64,000 nt of DNA from Ruminococcoides intestinihominis. GTDB taxonomy: Bacteria; Bacillota; Clostridia; Oscillospirales; Acutalibacteraceae. The stretch spans positions 1 through 64,000 of the forward strand of contig NZ_JBBMEY010000007.1 in NCBI RefSeq assembly GCF_040096285.1, read 5' to 3'. The notes beneath the pieces were generated by a model. That model was not told where the DNA came from and did not search any database. It worked only from the letters and a program-made list of their open reading frames with translations. The position numbers were made by a program, and so were the translations under genes. Positions 42,083 to 51,510 of the stretch are shown here, piece by piece. Numbering within the stretch: the first letter of the stretch is position 1; each line of letters begins with the position of its first letter.

Positions 42083-43249
42083 CTAAATATTTTCTATAAT
42101 ATCTTTAAACTGCTTACATGAATTTTTCCAGCTTAGAGTTTTTAAGTAATTATGAGAATTTTCCATCATCCCAGCAATATGATTAGGATTCTCAACACTT
42201 TTTATAACTTCTTCAACAAGACTGTTATAATTATAATCCACAAGCATTGCTGTATTCTCCGGAAAGAAGAAAGGAAAAGAACCATCTTTAAATTCTACAA
42301 TAGGAAGACCCATAGCCAACATTTCATATGGTACAAGTGAAATATTTGTCATTGATGCCACAATACCAAAATCGGATTTCTCATAAAGACTCTTCATCTC
42401 TTCCTTATTTAGCTTTCCAAGGTTGTTACCAAAAGATAGCTTTGTACTTTTGTTAAATCCAAAGAAATTAACTTCTATTTCATAGCCTTTTTCGTTAAAT
42501 ACTTTACTAGCTTTTTCAAGCATTACTTGTAGCAAATTAGGTATTCTCTTTCCATCTTCTTTAGAATAAACAGCAAATGAAATTTTCTTCTTACCACTAT
42601 ATGAAGAGTAATCTCTTTCACCGGCACTATATTCTTTTGGCTCATACGGAAAATCTATATAATCCAATTTCTCATTTTCAGGCACATTGCAATTTCTCTT
42701 AATTTGTTCTAAATTCCATTTTCCTAAACTAATAATATGTAAACCAAGTTCATAGGTTTTCTTTGCAAGTAAATATCTTTCATTTAATTTAAAGAAATAA
42801 GGTTCAAAATCTTGTACGAAATAAGCCTTGTAGCCGGAAAAATTTCTTACATAATAAACACTTTGCCATGATGTTGCAATAATAATATCATAGCCTGATT
42901 TATCAGCATTTTCATACTTAAGGAATTTACCCTTAACACCTGCCAAATTTGCCTTTGCTATTTCTTGCATATTATCTTCGTCTTGATTGTTAAAACTAAT
43001 ATATGTTATATCTTTTCCAAGTTCACATAAACCAGTACCTAATCTTAACATTGAAGTATGTCCACCGGAAAACTGCATTATACTACCTACTACAATGGCA
43101 ATTTTCTCGGTTTTCTTTGGCTTAGGATTTTTTTCTATCGAAAAATCCTCATCAGCCAAAGCTTTTCTTACTATGTTAGATTCATGTGCATCCAACTGTC
43201 GATTATAATACCCTATAATCTTATTTTTTACATCACTTTTGAAACTCAT
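42083..43249 (-). CDS. WsaF-like rhamnosyltransferase (GT4-type fold)
   Basis: 388 aa. GT-B fold enzyme. The segments 'YFVQDFEPYFFKLNERYLLA' in the middle and 'MTNISLVPYEMLAMGLPIVEF' near the end match the WsaF family of rhamnosyltransferases of rhamnan surface glycans. The dTDP-rhamnose genes in the same operon supply the donor, which supports this. Linkage specificity is unknown. It sits between two GT2 genes. Confidence 0.8.
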   Translation of the reverse strand: MSFKSDVKNKIIGYYNRQLDAHESNIVRKALADEDFSIEKNPKPKKTEKIAIVVGSIMQFSGGHTSMLRLGTGLCELGKDITYISFNNQDEDNMQEIAKANLAGVKGKFLKYENADKSGYDIIIATSWQSVYYVRNFSGYKAYFVQDFEPYFFKLNERYLLAKKTYELGLHIISLGKWNLEQIKRNCNVPENEKLDYIDFPYEPKEYSAGERDYSSYSGKKKISFAVYSKEDGKRIPNLLQVMLEKASKVFNEKGYEIEVNFFGFNKSTKLSFGNNLGKLNKEEMKSLYEKSDFGIVASMTNISLVPYEMLAMGLPIVEFKDGSFPFFFPENTAMLVDYNYNSLVEEVIKSVENPNHIAGMMENSHNYLKTLSWKNSCKQFKDIIENI

Positions 43250-43270
43250 ATTTTAAATCCTCATAATCTA

Positions 43271-44191
43271 TTACAAATTGTATGGTTCCGATTTTTTAGA
43301 TAACTTTATTCCGTCTTTTGTACCTTTTACAACAGCTTTCAGAATTTTCATCTTATGGTCGCTACGCATTATACTGGACAAGTTAAACTTAGTATAATAA
43401 CCGGCAAAAGACTTACAATAGTAGCTTTCGTAACCTATACCACCATATTTCTTGTGTTTCTTATTTAAGTAAATAACATTACGGTTTGTATAATAAATTC
43501 TCAAAGGACTAACTTTCTTTTTGTAAGATAACTTAGCAATATTTTTGCTATGTGTTTTCTCCCCTAGCCAAACAAAGAAATGTCCCATTTTAGTATCTTT
43601 ATATTCTATAACGCCTAATTCTTGGTCAAGAATAACATTGTTCACTCTATAAATATCATAACCAACTATCTTGACTCTTTTACTAAAATCATTGTCAACC
43701 AAATCAATAAATAAAGAAGAATCATACTTTCCGGCTTTTTTCCAAGCATCTACTCTGGTACAACTGGCTGATGTTATACATTTTCCAACACTTTCAAATG
43801 CTTTGTCATTATCAGCTAATTTCATATATTTTCTTCTTTTATCAATTACTTGTGAACACAAAATACCAACATTTTCACAATCAAAATATTTCTCATATTC
43901 TGTCATCATATTTTCCGGTATTTTAGAATCCTGATCAAGAGTTACAACCCATTCATAGCCTAACTCATCTGCTTTTTCCATTATTTGATTTAAAGCATAA
44001 GCTATTCCGGCATTCTTGCACTCTGACATATATATAACATTGTCATTGTTTTCAAACAATTTACTGTTATCATCATTAGTATTATCAAACAATATAATAT
44101 TATCAAACTGTTTTTTCAAAAGTTCTATATTTTTATTAATAGTTTCAACTTCCGGATTAAAAAGAACTATTCCTACTGTTGCTTTTTTCAT
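43271..44191 (-). CDS. Family 2 rhamnosyltransferase (RfbF/WbbL-like)
   Basis: 306 aa. The N-terminal 'VGIVLFNPEVETINKNIELL' and 'NAGIAYALNQIMEKA' segments and the 'VTLDQDSKIPENM' metal-binding motif are characteristic of dTDP-rhamnosyl GT2 enzymes. It would transfer L-rhamnose to a lipid-linked saccharide at the inner membrane face. Neighbours include the dTDP-rhamnose genes, which makes the donor plausible. No membrane span is seen. Confidence 0.85.
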   Translation of the reverse strand: MKKATVGIVLFNPEVETINKNIELLKKQFDNIILFDNTNDDNSKLFENNDNVIYMSECKNAGIAYALNQIMEKADELGYEWVVTLDQDSKIPENMMTEYEKYFDCENVGILCSQVIDKRRKYMKLADNDKAFESVGKCITSASCTRVDAWKKAGKYDSSLFIDLVDNDFSKRVKIVGYDIYRVNNVILDQELGVIEYKDTKMGHFFVWLGEKTHSKNIAKLSYKKKVSPLRIYYTNRNVIYLNKKHKKYGGIGYESYYCKSFAGYYTKFNLSSIMRSDHKMKILKAVVKGTKDGIKLSKKSEPYNL

Positions 44192-44213
44192 TATGAACCT
44201 CTACATTCCCAAT

Positions 44214-45332
44214 TTATTTGCACAATTCCAACTGCTTTTTTAGGTAATTATATGAATTTTCTCTCTCCATACTAATTACTTTATCCACAGACGGATAATC
44301 AATATCATCATTCATAATACCGGATGTTCCTCTAACATTTTTAACAATTCTATTATCAAGATGCAATCTGCCAAGTAAGTCTGTCAACTTTTCTGCATTA
44401 CCATAACCACTGTTACGAACAAGAGTAACAAACTTTCTATGTGTAATTATTGACATAATTGAACCATGGAATGTATCAGTAATAACTTCTTCTGCATTCT
44501 TAAAATATGCCAATACTTCATATGGTGAACAATCAACAAATTCATCACAACAGTTTTGTACACCACCGATACAAATAATCTTAAGTCTTTTTTCTTTGGC
44601 ATATCTTTTAATGAACTCACATTCATCAACTGTAAATCTACCGGAATAACCATAAAGGATCATATACTTTTCTTTTTCCAGAACTGTTTTCGGAATTTCA
44701 TTACACTTATTCATAAAGTCATATGCCAAAACCGGATCAATGTGATAATAAGGATCTTTGCCTGTTAAAGTTTTGATAATTTTCACGCTATTTTTATCTC
44801 TTACAGAAATAGAGTCAAAATCATCAAACCATTCTTTTAATTTTTCAGAAATATTGTATTGTTTAATCTTATCAAGTGTTGTATTGCCGAAAGAACCGGC
44901 ATAACTCACTAATCTGTCGGCATTATTATCTGCACCAAATAGTTCAGGGGTGAAACCCACATTTGTATTATTTTGAACACAATTAAATACTTCATCGCTA
45001 CCAATTACCAACAAATCAACCTTTGGTGAATAATTCATTTCACCTGTAATACCCAAATATGGATAGTAGTTTGAAGCGTAATTTTTCTTATACTTAATGA
45101 ACTTTAATTTAGAGGAAAGTGGTGCTTTGTACTTAAATGTTTCAACTACTTTTTCAACCTTTCTCTTTAAGCCCCCACTACTCTTTGATGGTATTAAACA
45201 TTCACCGGGATGATAGTCAACAAACTGAACTTCTCCACCTAATTCTTCAATGATAGATTTTAAGCCCATAGCCTGTAAAAATGAACCATAATTAAATATG
45301 CGTTGCATAGATAATATTCCAACTTTATACAT
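44214..45332 (-). CDS. Polysaccharide pyruvyltransferase family protein, copy 2
   Basis: 372 aa from the ATG at 45332, preferred over an in-frame GTG at 45347 because AGAGGAA lies 5 bases ahead of the ATG. PF04230 markers: 'GILSMQRIFNYGSFLQAMG', 'IGSDEVFNCV', 'HIDPVLAYDF' and 'VITDTFHGSIMS'. It is a paralog of the gene at 38711; both start with ILSMQR.(Y/F)NYGSFLQA. Either could ketal-link pyruvate to a sugar, giving negative charge to the glycan. Confidence 0.87.
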   Translation of the reverse strand: MYKVGILSMQRIFNYGSFLQAMGLKSIIEELGGEVQFVDYHPGECLIPSKSSGGLKRKVEKVVETFKYKAPLSSKLKFIKYKKNYASNYYPYLGITGEMNYSPKVDLLVIGSDEVFNCVQNNTNVGFTPELFGADNNADRLVSYAGSFGNTTLDKIKQYNISEKLKEWFDDFDSISVRDKNSVKIIKTLTGKDPYYHIDPVLAYDFMNKCNEIPKTVLEKEKYMILYGYSGRFTVDECEFIKRYAKEKRLKIICIGGVQNCCDEFVDCSPYEVLAYFKNAEEVITDTFHGSIMSIITHRKFVTLVRNSGYGNAEKLTDLLGRLHLDNRIVKNVRGTSGIMNDDIDYPSVDKVISMERENSYNYLKKQLELCK

Positions 45333-45343
45333 TATATTTCCTC

Positions 45344-45841
45344 TCACTTAAACAAATCATCAACAATCTTCTCAAAATTCTCATTAAAAATTTTGTTGTT
45401 GCTATTAACAGAATTATTTTTGGAAGATACTTTTTCGTCATAATTCAAAATTGCATCTTCTAAATCCTCAATATTGTAAATTGGAATTATATTTCCAAAT
45501 CTCTGATAAACGGCTTTTGAAAAATCGACCTGATGGTCATTGATATGTTCATCGAACTTAAACTGTCTTGGTACAACAATAGGCACTTTTCCCATTTGCA
45601 GTGGCATCATAAAGCTTGCAGGTCCACCATGAGTAATCACTATTGAAGCATCTTCAGTATTCTTTATCATTTCATCATATGGTAAAAGCTTTGACCACTT
45701 GCAATATTTAGGTTCATATGTACTGAAACCTGTTTGCATAATGACTTCTTCCTGAATTTTTCCATCTCGTTTTAAATTATCAATAAATTCAATTAATCTG
45801 TTAAATGGTTGTTCATGAGTTCCAACTGTAACAAATATCAT
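45344..45841 (-). CDS. Alg13/PssE-like glycosyltransferase catalytic subunit
   Basis: 165 aa. It is the C-terminal half of a GT28-type enzyme: 'MIFVTVGTHEQPFNRLIE', 'ITHGGPASFMMPLQMGKVPIVVPR' and 'EHINDHQ' form the nucleotide-sugar site. Alone it needs a membrane partner, which is the Alg14-like gene 8 bases upstream. Comparable split pairs (Alg13/14, Cps14G/Cps14F, PssE/PssD) add the second sugar to a lipid-linked sugar phosphate. Confidence 0.9.
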   Translation of the reverse strand: MIFVTVGTHEQPFNRLIEFIDNLKRDGKIQEEVIMQTGFSTYEPKYCKWSKLLPYDEMIKNTEDASIVITHGGPASFMMPLQMGKVPIVVPRQFKFDEHINDHQVDFSKAVYQRFGNIIPIYNIEDLEDAILNYDEKVSSKNNSVNSNNKIFNENFEKIVDDLFK

Positions 45842-45849
45842 TTTTTCAC

Positions 45850-46314
45850 CTAAAAAATACTTCCTAAATTAATTGCTTTCTTATATACTTCTTTCTGTTC
45901 TTCCCACTGTACAATAAATTTATCAACAATAGGATATACCATTTTTCCTGTCATAGTTGGTTTATCAATTCTATCGAAAACTTCAATATAGATAAGTTTC
46001 TTACCAAACAACTTACCAAGATAAAAGAAAGGAACTGCTACTGCTGCTCCTGAAGAAATGATAACATCCGGTTTTTCTTTTCTCAAAACCTTCCATGCTA
46101 CGCCTATATTTCTGATAAGGTTCTTAATATTTCTGTTTGTAGGATAATAACAAGGATACATCCTTTCATCTTTCAAAATACTCTTAGCATCTTGTTTATC
46201 AAAAGTTACCCAAAATCTGTCTTTGTTTTCCCAAAAAGGTTTTAGCATATATAAATGTGTTAAATGGCCACCGGATGAACCCACTAAACATACTTTTAAA
46301 TTTTCTTTACTCAT
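45850..46314 (-). CDS. Alg14/PssD-like membrane partner of the split glycosyltransferase
   Basis: 154 aa. The N-terminal Rossmann start 'KVCLVGSSGGHLTHLYML' and 'PDVIISSGAAVAVPFFYLGK' identify the Alg14/PssD family; the hydrophobic patches suggest membrane association. It recruits the catalytic partner encoded next. Directly after rfbC in the operon. Confidence 0.9.
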   Translation of the reverse strand: MSKENLKVCLVGSSGGHLTHLYMLKPFWENKDRFWVTFDKQDAKSILKDERMYPCYYPTNRNIKNLIRNIGVAWKVLRKEKPDVIISSGAAVAVPFFYLGKLFGKKLIYIEVFDRIDKPTMTGKMVYPIVDKFIVQWEEQKEVYKKAINLGSIF

Positions 46315-46323
46315 TTTTACCTC

Positions 46324-46926
46324 TTAAAACTTAAATGTATCCTTTAGACCTAACCACTTTTGGTCTTTATCACTTAGGTTTAGCTTTGTACCGTCCTTTA
46401 GGTGATAATTACCTACTTCACAAGTACCGTCATAGTCGCCTTCAAGTTCAGGCCATTCAATACCAATTTCAGGGTCATTCCAAGCTAGACCACCTTCATC
46501 TCCCGGATGATAGAAATCAGTTACTTTGTAACAAAATTCTGCTTCATCACTAAGAACTAGGAAACCATGAGCAAAGCCTTCTGAAATGTAAAACTGCTTT
46601 TTGTTTTCTTCAGTTAGTTCAACACCATACCACTTACCGTATGTTTCGCTACCTGAACGTAAATCAACTGCTACATCAAAAACTCTACCCTTGATAGCTC
46701 TTACAAGTTTGCCCTGTGGGTACTGCTTTTGGAAGTGAAGTCCTCTTAGTACACCCTTTGTACTCATACTTTGGTTATCCTGCACGAATACCATATCAAG
46801 ACCTGCTTCGTGCATATCATTCTGATTATATGTTTCCATAAAATAACCACGATTGTCACCATGTACTGCCGGTTCAATAATATATAGTCCTTCGATTGGA
46901 CACTTTGTTACTTTAATCTGTCCCAT
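46324..46926 (-). CDS. rfbC: dTDP-4-dehydrorhamnose 3,5-epimerase
   Basis: 200 aa. It inverts C3 and C5 of dTDP-4-keto-6-deoxyglucose, step 3 of dTDP-L-rhamnose synthesis. The cupin signatures 'GDNRGYFMETYN', 'QDNQSMSTKGVLRGLHFQ' (with the catalytic His) and 'PQGKLVRAIKGRVFDVAVDLR' in outline, plus 'SEGFAHGFLVLSD', are clear. All four rml/rfb genes are contiguous in the order A-B-D-C on the transcript. Confidence 0.97.
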   Translation of the reverse strand: MGQIKVTKCPIEGLYIIEPAVHGDNRGYFMETYNQNDMHEAGLDMVFVQDNQSMSTKGVLRGLHFQKQYPQGKLVRAIKGRVFDVAVDLRSGSETYGKWYGVELTEENKKQFYISEGFAHGFLVLSDEAEFCYKVTDFYHPGDEGGLAWNDPEIGIEWPELEGDYDGTCEVGNYHLKDGTKLNLSDKDQKWLGLKDTFKF

Positions 46927-46945
46927 TTCTCTTACCTCTTATAAA

Positions 46946-47860
46946 TTAATAATCAATTTCTTTTAAATATCTGTTTAAAGCATCTTTCCAGTCAGGTAAT
47001 GGAGTAAATCCATTATCAACTAATTTAGTTTTGTTAAGTCTTGAGTTAAATGGTCGTCTGGCCTTAGACACACCGTATTCCTCAGTAGTAACCGGATTAA
47101 CTTTAGTCTTATAATCTGCCTGTTTAAAGATTTCACAAGCAAAATCATACCAGCTAATATATCCACCCTCATTAGTTGCGTGGTAGTAACCATATTTATC
47201 GGTTTCTATCATATCAACTAAAAGTCTTGACAAATCATAAGTATATGTCGGTGTACCGATTTGGTCATTAACAACCTTTAGGGTATCAAACTTCTTACCT
47301 ACATTAAGCATAGTTTTGATAAAGTTATTGCCGTTTACACCAAACACCCATGCAATTCTTACAATAAAGTATTTCTCTAGATTTAGGCTAACAACCTTTT
47401 CACCCATAAGTTTTGATTCACCATATACATTAAGTGGTGCATAGTCCTTGCAATCTTCTTCCCAAGGTCTTGTACCATAGCCGTCAAATACATAGTCAGT
47501 ACTGATATAAACCATTTTGCAATCAAGTTCTTTACAAACCCTTGCAATGTTCTCTGTACCACCAACATTGATAGCCATTACTTTTTCTTTATTTTCTTTT
47601 TCTTCTGCCAAATCAACTGCTGTCCAAGCAGCACAATGAACAACTACATCGGGATTTACCTTTTTAATAGTTTCAGTTACTTCTTCACTGTTAGTAATAT
47701 CCATTTGTACATAATCCATCTTTGTTACTGCTGTACCGTCATCAGCACCACTGTACTGTGGTGCAATATCTGAACCTACACCTTCGTAACCTCTTTTATG
47801 AAGTTCGTTCATTACGTCATGGCCAAGTTGGCCTGCAACACCTGTTACTAAAACCTTCAT
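46946..47860 (-). CDS. rfbD: dTDP-4-dehydrorhamnose reductase
   Basis: 304 aa short-chain dehydrogenase. It reduces dTDP-4-keto-L-rhamnose to dTDP-L-rhamnose with NAD(P)H. The nucleotide motif 'VTGVAGQLGHDV', the 'STDYVFDGYG' segment and the catalytic 'YGESKLMGEK' (YxxxK) are visible. Its ATG overlaps the rfbB stop by one base, so it is coupled to rfbB. Confidence 0.97.
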   Translation of the reverse strand: MKVLVTGVAGQLGHDVMNELHKRGYEGVGSDIAPQYSGADDGTAVTKMDYVQMDITNSEEVTETIKKVNPDVVVHCAAWTAVDLAEEKENKEKVMAINVGGTENIARVCKELDCKMVYISTDYVFDGYGTRPWEEDCKDYAPLNVYGESKLMGEKVVSLNLEKYFIVRIAWVFGVNGNNFIKTMLNVGKKFDTLKVVNDQIGTPTYTYDLSRLLVDMIETDKYGYYHATNEGGYISWYDFACEIFKQADYKTKVNPVTTEEYGVSKARRPFNSRLNKTKLVDNGFTPLPDWKDALNRYLKEIDY

Positions 47861-48879
47861 TATCTGTCACCGTACATTTTTTCGTAATAGTTCTGATATT
47901 CACCACTGATGATAGTTTCCCACCATTCACGGTTATCAAGGTACCACTGAATTGTCTTTTTGATACCGTCTTCAAACTTAGTTTCAGGTAGCCAACCTAG
48001 TTCGTTGTGAATCTTTGTAGGGTCAATAGCATAACGCATATCATGACCTTTTCTGTCTGTTACATATGTAATTAAACTTTCAGGCTTGTTAAGTTCTTTA
48101 CAAATAATCTTAACAATGTCAATGTTTCTCTTTTCGTTATGACCACCAACATTATAAACTTCACCAACTCTACCGTTGTGAATGATTAAATCAATAGCCT
48201 TGCAATGGTCTTCAACATATAGCCAGTCACGAACATTTAGGCCTTCACCATAAACAGGAAGTGGCTTATCAGCTAAAGCATTAGCAATCATAAGTGGGAT
48301 TAGCTTTTCAGGGAAGTGATATGGACCATAGTTATTTGAACAACGGCTAATTGTTACAGGTAGGTCATATGTTCTGTGATAAGCAAGAACTAATAAATCA
48401 GCACCTGCCTTTGATGAACTATATGGGCTACTTGTGTGGATTGGTGTTTCTTCTGTAAAGAATAAATCAGGTCTGTCAAGTGGCAAGTCACCGTAAACTT
48501 CATCAGTAGAAACCTGATGATAACGCTTGATACCATACTTTCTACAAGCATCCATAAGAACAGCAGTACCCTTAATGTTAGTATCTAGGAAAACTTCAGG
48601 GTTTTCAATAGAACGGTCAACATGGCTTTCTGCTGCAAAGTTTACAACCATATCAGGATGTTCTTCTTCAAATAGCTTATACACTGCTTCTCTGTCACAA
48701 ATATCTTCCTTAACAAAACGGAAGTTAGGGTTATCCATTACAGGAGCTAGTGTTGACAAGTTACCGGCATAAGTTAGCTTATCAAGACATACAATTCTGT
48801 AGTCCGGATATTTCTTTAGCATATGGAATACGAAATTTGAGCCGATAAAGCCGGCACCACCTGTTACGATAATAGTCAT
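47860..48879 (-). CDS. rfbB: dTDP-glucose 4,6-dehydratase
   Basis: 339 aa. It converts dTDP-glucose to dTDP-4-keto-6-deoxyglucose with bound NAD. 'VTGGAGFIGSNFVFHM' (NAD motif), 'FAAESHVDRSIENP', 'VSTDEVYGDLP' (catalytic Thr-Asp-Glu) and 'YSSSKAGADLLV' (YxxxK) are diagnostic. Step 2 of dTDP-rhamnose synthesis. It lies between rfbA and rfbD. Confidence 0.98.
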   Translation of the reverse strand: MTIIVTGGAGFIGSNFVFHMLKKYPDYRIVCLDKLTYAGNLSTLAPVMDNPNFRFVKEDICDREAVYKLFEEEHPDMVVNFAAESHVDRSIENPEVFLDTNIKGTAVLMDACRKYGIKRYHQVSTDEVYGDLPLDRPDLFFTEETPIHTSSPYSSSKAGADLLVLAYHRTYDLPVTISRCSNNYGPYHFPEKLIPLMIANALADKPLPVYGEGLNVRDWLYVEDHCKAIDLIIHNGRVGEVYNVGGHNEKRNIDIVKIICKELNKPESLITYVTDRKGHDMRYAIDPTKIHNELGWLPETKFEDGIKKTIQWYLDNREWWETIISGEYQNYYEKMYGDR

Positions 48880-48900
48880 TATATTTTCCTCTTTCTTAAA

Positions 48901-49797
48901 TTAATGAAGTGTATCAATATATTTTCCGTCAATAACATCTTTTAGATACTGACCGTACTGATTTTTCTTTAAAACTTCATAAGCAGCCATTATTTCATCT
49001 TTTGAAATCCAACCGTTTAGATAAGCGATTTCTTCAAGACAAGCAATCTTTCTGTGCTGATGATTTTCAATAGTCATAACAAAGTTAGTTGCTTCAACTA
49101 AACTTTCGTGAGTACCTGTATCAAGCCAAGTAAAGCCTTGACCCAGTAGCTCAACATTAAGGGCATTATTCTCTAAATAAACTTTGTTAAGGTCAGTAAT
49201 CTCAAGTTCACCTCGTGGAGAAGGTTTTAGACTCTTTGCGTATTCTACAACCTTGTTGTCATAGAAATAAAGACCTGTTACACAGTAATTTGACTTTGGT
49301 TTTTCCGGCTTTTCTTCAATAGAAACAGCCTTGCCGTTTTCATCAAATTCAACAATACCAAAACGTTCAGGGTCATCAACATAATAACCAAATACTGTTG
49401 CACCGTTACCACTTTCGGCTTTTTCAACTGCTTTCTTAAGTCTTTTATTAAGACCGTTACCGGAGAAAATGTTGTCGCCAAGTACCATAGCAACACAGTC
49501 ATCACCGATAAATTCTTCGCCGATAATAAATGCTTGAGCAAGTCCGTCAGGGCTTGCTTGTACTGCATATGTAAGATTAACACCAAACTGATGACCGTCA
49601 CCAAGTAATGATTCAAATCTTGGTGTATCAGCTGGAGTTGAAATAATCAGAATATCTCTGATTCCTGCATTCATAAGAACTGACATTGGATAGTAAATCA
49701 TTGGCTTGTCATAAACAGGTAACAACTGTTTTGATGTTACCTTTGTAAGTGGATATAGTCTTGTACCGGATCCACCTGCTAAAATAATACCTTTCAT
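48901..49797 (-). CDS. rfbA: Glucose-1-phosphate thymidylyltransferase
   Basis: 298 aa. It joins glucose-1-phosphate and dTTP, the first step toward dTDP-rhamnose. 'MKGIILAGGSGTRLYPLT' (nucleotide loop), 'KPMIYYPMSVLMNAGIRDI' in outline and 'VLGDNIFSG' (metal-binding Asp) are the family motifs. It is the second gene of the polysaccharide operon, 10 bases after the initiating transferase gene. Confidence 0.98.
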   Translation of the reverse strand: MKGIILAGGSGTRLYPLTKVTSKQLLPVYDKPMIYYPMSVLMNAGIRDILIISTPADTPRFESLLGDGHQFGVNLTYAVQASPDGLAQAFIIGEEFIGDDCVAMVLGDNIFSGNGLNKRLKKAVEKAESGNGATVFGYYVDDPERFGIVEFDENGKAVSIEEKPEKPKSNYCVTGLYFYDNKVVEYAKSLKPSPRGELEITDLNKVYLENNALNVELLGQGFTWLDTGTHESLVEATNFVMTIENHQHRKIACLEEIAYLNGWISKDEIMAAYEVLKKNQYGQYLKDVIDGKYIDTLH

Positions 49798-49807
49798 ATT
49801 TTACTCC

Positions 49808-51259
49808 TTACATTGAACCTTCTCTTTTAAGGACTACTTTTATAGTTTTTAGAATAATTTTCGCATCATAACCTAATGACCAGTTTTGGATATACTGTGT
49901 ATCAAGTTTTACTACTTCTTCAAAATCGGTAATGTCACTTCTGCCACTAACCTGCCACAAGCCTGTAATACCCGGCTTTGTAGAAAGTCTTGCTCTATGG
50001 TGAAGTTCATACTTCTGCACTTCATTAACTGTTGGTGGTCGAGTACCGATTAAACTCATATCACCCTTTAGTACATTTAAAAATTGAGGAAATTCGTCAA
50101 GGCTTGTATTTCTTAAAATATTACCTATTCCCTTCTTAGTTGTACCATCCGGTAACTTTTCAAAACCAATAATTCTTGGGTCTTCATCCATTTTAAACAT
50201 AAGACCGTCACCAACTTTATTGTGTTCTTCAAGTTCCTTTTTTCTTTCCTCAGCATCCATATACATACTACGGAATTTATACATTTTAAAGGTTTTACCG
50301 TTTTCACCAACTCTTTCTTGAGCAAAAAATATTGGACCGGGATCTGCCTTTTTAATTAATGGACCGATTATAAGTGTTACTATCCCTGTTAAAACACAAC
50401 CAATAATACCAACTACAATATCAATCAGTCTTTTAACAAGCAGTTGGAAAGGTGAGGCATAGTTAATTGCAGTAGTTAGTACAGTATAACCTGCCATATG
50501 TTCAACAAATTGTTTTCTACCTAATGTATTATTTTCGTTAAACAACTTAATGTGAGTGATAACACCCATTTCTTCAAACATATCAACTAGGAATGTTGGG
50601 TAAGGTTGTTCTTGGTCTAAATTGATAAATACTTCATCAACCCAGTTTTTGCAAACAAACTCATATACATCATCGCTATTTGCAACAATCTTTACACCAT
50701 CTATATATTCACCTTTTAAATCCTTGTCAATAACAGAAATACCAACTATGTTATACCTTTGATAATTTTTATTTCTGATATTGTCAAGTACGGTTTCCAT
50801 TAAACTTTCTGTTGTAACAATAAATAGCTTTCTTTTGCCACCGTTAGTTGCTCTTTTAGTTAGAAACAATTTCCACAAACATCTAACAGTAAAAGTAATT
50901 ACAACATAGAATACAAACATCAATAGCAGCAAGTATCTATTGTAATAGTTTGTTGTATCTGTAATATAGATTGAAATAATAGAAAGTAATGCAACCATTA
51001 TCGAGTGCTTAACCGTTATAGAAATTTCTTTAAACAAATCTCTCTGTATTACATTTCTGAAGGTCTGATAAAAAACAATAACTGCACTATCAATTAAAGT
51101 TACAACAAGTAATGCATTGTTATAAAATGTATTTCCATAAGGGTTTTGCCCTTTAAAAATTATTAAATATGAAAATAAATAAGCCAAATGTAAGCAAAAT
51201 AAATCTAACAATAAAAAGTCAAAATGCTTTCGCCAACTTTGATAACGCTTTTTATACAC
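49808..51259 (-). CDS. Initiating undecaprenyl-phosphate sugar phosphotransferase (WbaP/WcaJ type)
   Basis: 483 aa from a GTG at 51259, chosen because GGAGG stands 6 bases ahead; an ATG at 51292 lies upstream of that site. The N-terminal half has four membrane spans and a CoA-binding-like cytosolic domain. A further hydrophobic helix leads into the Bac_transf catalytic domain ('KRLIDIVVGIIGC', 'FFAQERVGENGKTFKMYKFRSM', 'GTRPPTVNE', 'PGITGLWQVSGRSD'). It starts the glycan by moving a sugar phosphate to the lipid carrier. It is the first gene of the operon, with a promoter at 51342-51370. Confidence 0.94.
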   Translation of the reverse strand: MYKKRYQSWRKHFDFLLLDLFCLHLAYLFSYLIIFKGQNPYGNTFYNNALLVVTLIDSAVIVFYQTFRNVIQRDLFKEISITVKHSIMVALLSIISIYITDTTNYYNRYLLLLMFVFYVVITFTVRCLWKLFLTKRATNGGKRKLFIVTTESLMETVLDNIRNKNYQRYNIVGISVIDKDLKGEYIDGVKIVANSDDVYEFVCKNWVDEVFINLDQEQPYPTFLVDMFEEMGVITHIKLFNENNTLGRKQFVEHMAGYTVLTTAINYASPFQLLVKRLIDIVVGIIGCVLTGIVTLIIGPLIKKADPGPIFFAQERVGENGKTFKMYKFRSMYMDAEERKKELEEHNKVGDGLMFKMDEDPRIIGFEKLPDGTTKKGIGNILRNTSLDEFPQFLNVLKGDMSLIGTRPPTVNEVQKYELHHRARLSTKPGITGLWQVSGRSDITDFEEVVKLDTQYIQNWSLGYDAKIILKTIKVVLKREGSM

Positions 51260-51304
51260 AATATCCCTCCAACAAACTATTCCACAAATCACCTTAAATG
51301 CCTA

Positions 51305-51328
51305 TTGTATCTACATTTTTAGACACAA
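51305..51328 (-). promoter_or_regulatory. Stem-loop at the 5' end of the polysaccharide operon transcript
   Basis: TTGTATCTA (51305-51313) and TAGACACAA (51320-51328) pair over 9 positions with one wobble, starting within about 10 bases of the expected transcript start. There is no T run. It could stabilise the long mRNA or be recognised by an antitermination factor; neither is proven. Confidence 0.45.
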
Positions 51329-51341
51329 TAATACATATAAT

Positions 51342-51370
51342 ATTATACAAAAAAATCATTATTCTTTCAA
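51342..51370 (-). promoter_or_regulatory. Promoter of the polysaccharide operon
   Basis: TTGAAA (51365-51370) and a perfect TATAAT (51342-51347) on the minus strand with a 17-base spacer. No other good promoter was noticed inside the following 15 kb of tightly packed genes. Confidence 0.8.
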
Positions 51371-51474
51371 TGTATCGAATAACCAAAATAATGTAAATTA
51401 TTATAAATATTTATTGATATTTGACTATAAGTAGTTATATCGTCAAAGATATATACTAAAAAATGGCAAAAGAA

Positions 51475-51500
51475 AAGGATATCTACAACCAGATACCCTT
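51475..51500 (-). terminator. Terminator after alr
   Basis: AAGGATATCT (51475-51484) pairs with AGATACCCTT (51491-51500), a 10-bp stem on the minus strand with one G-U pair, followed by TTCTTTT. It isolates alr from the polysaccharide operon. Confidence 0.8.
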
Positions 51501-51510
51501 ATAAATTATA

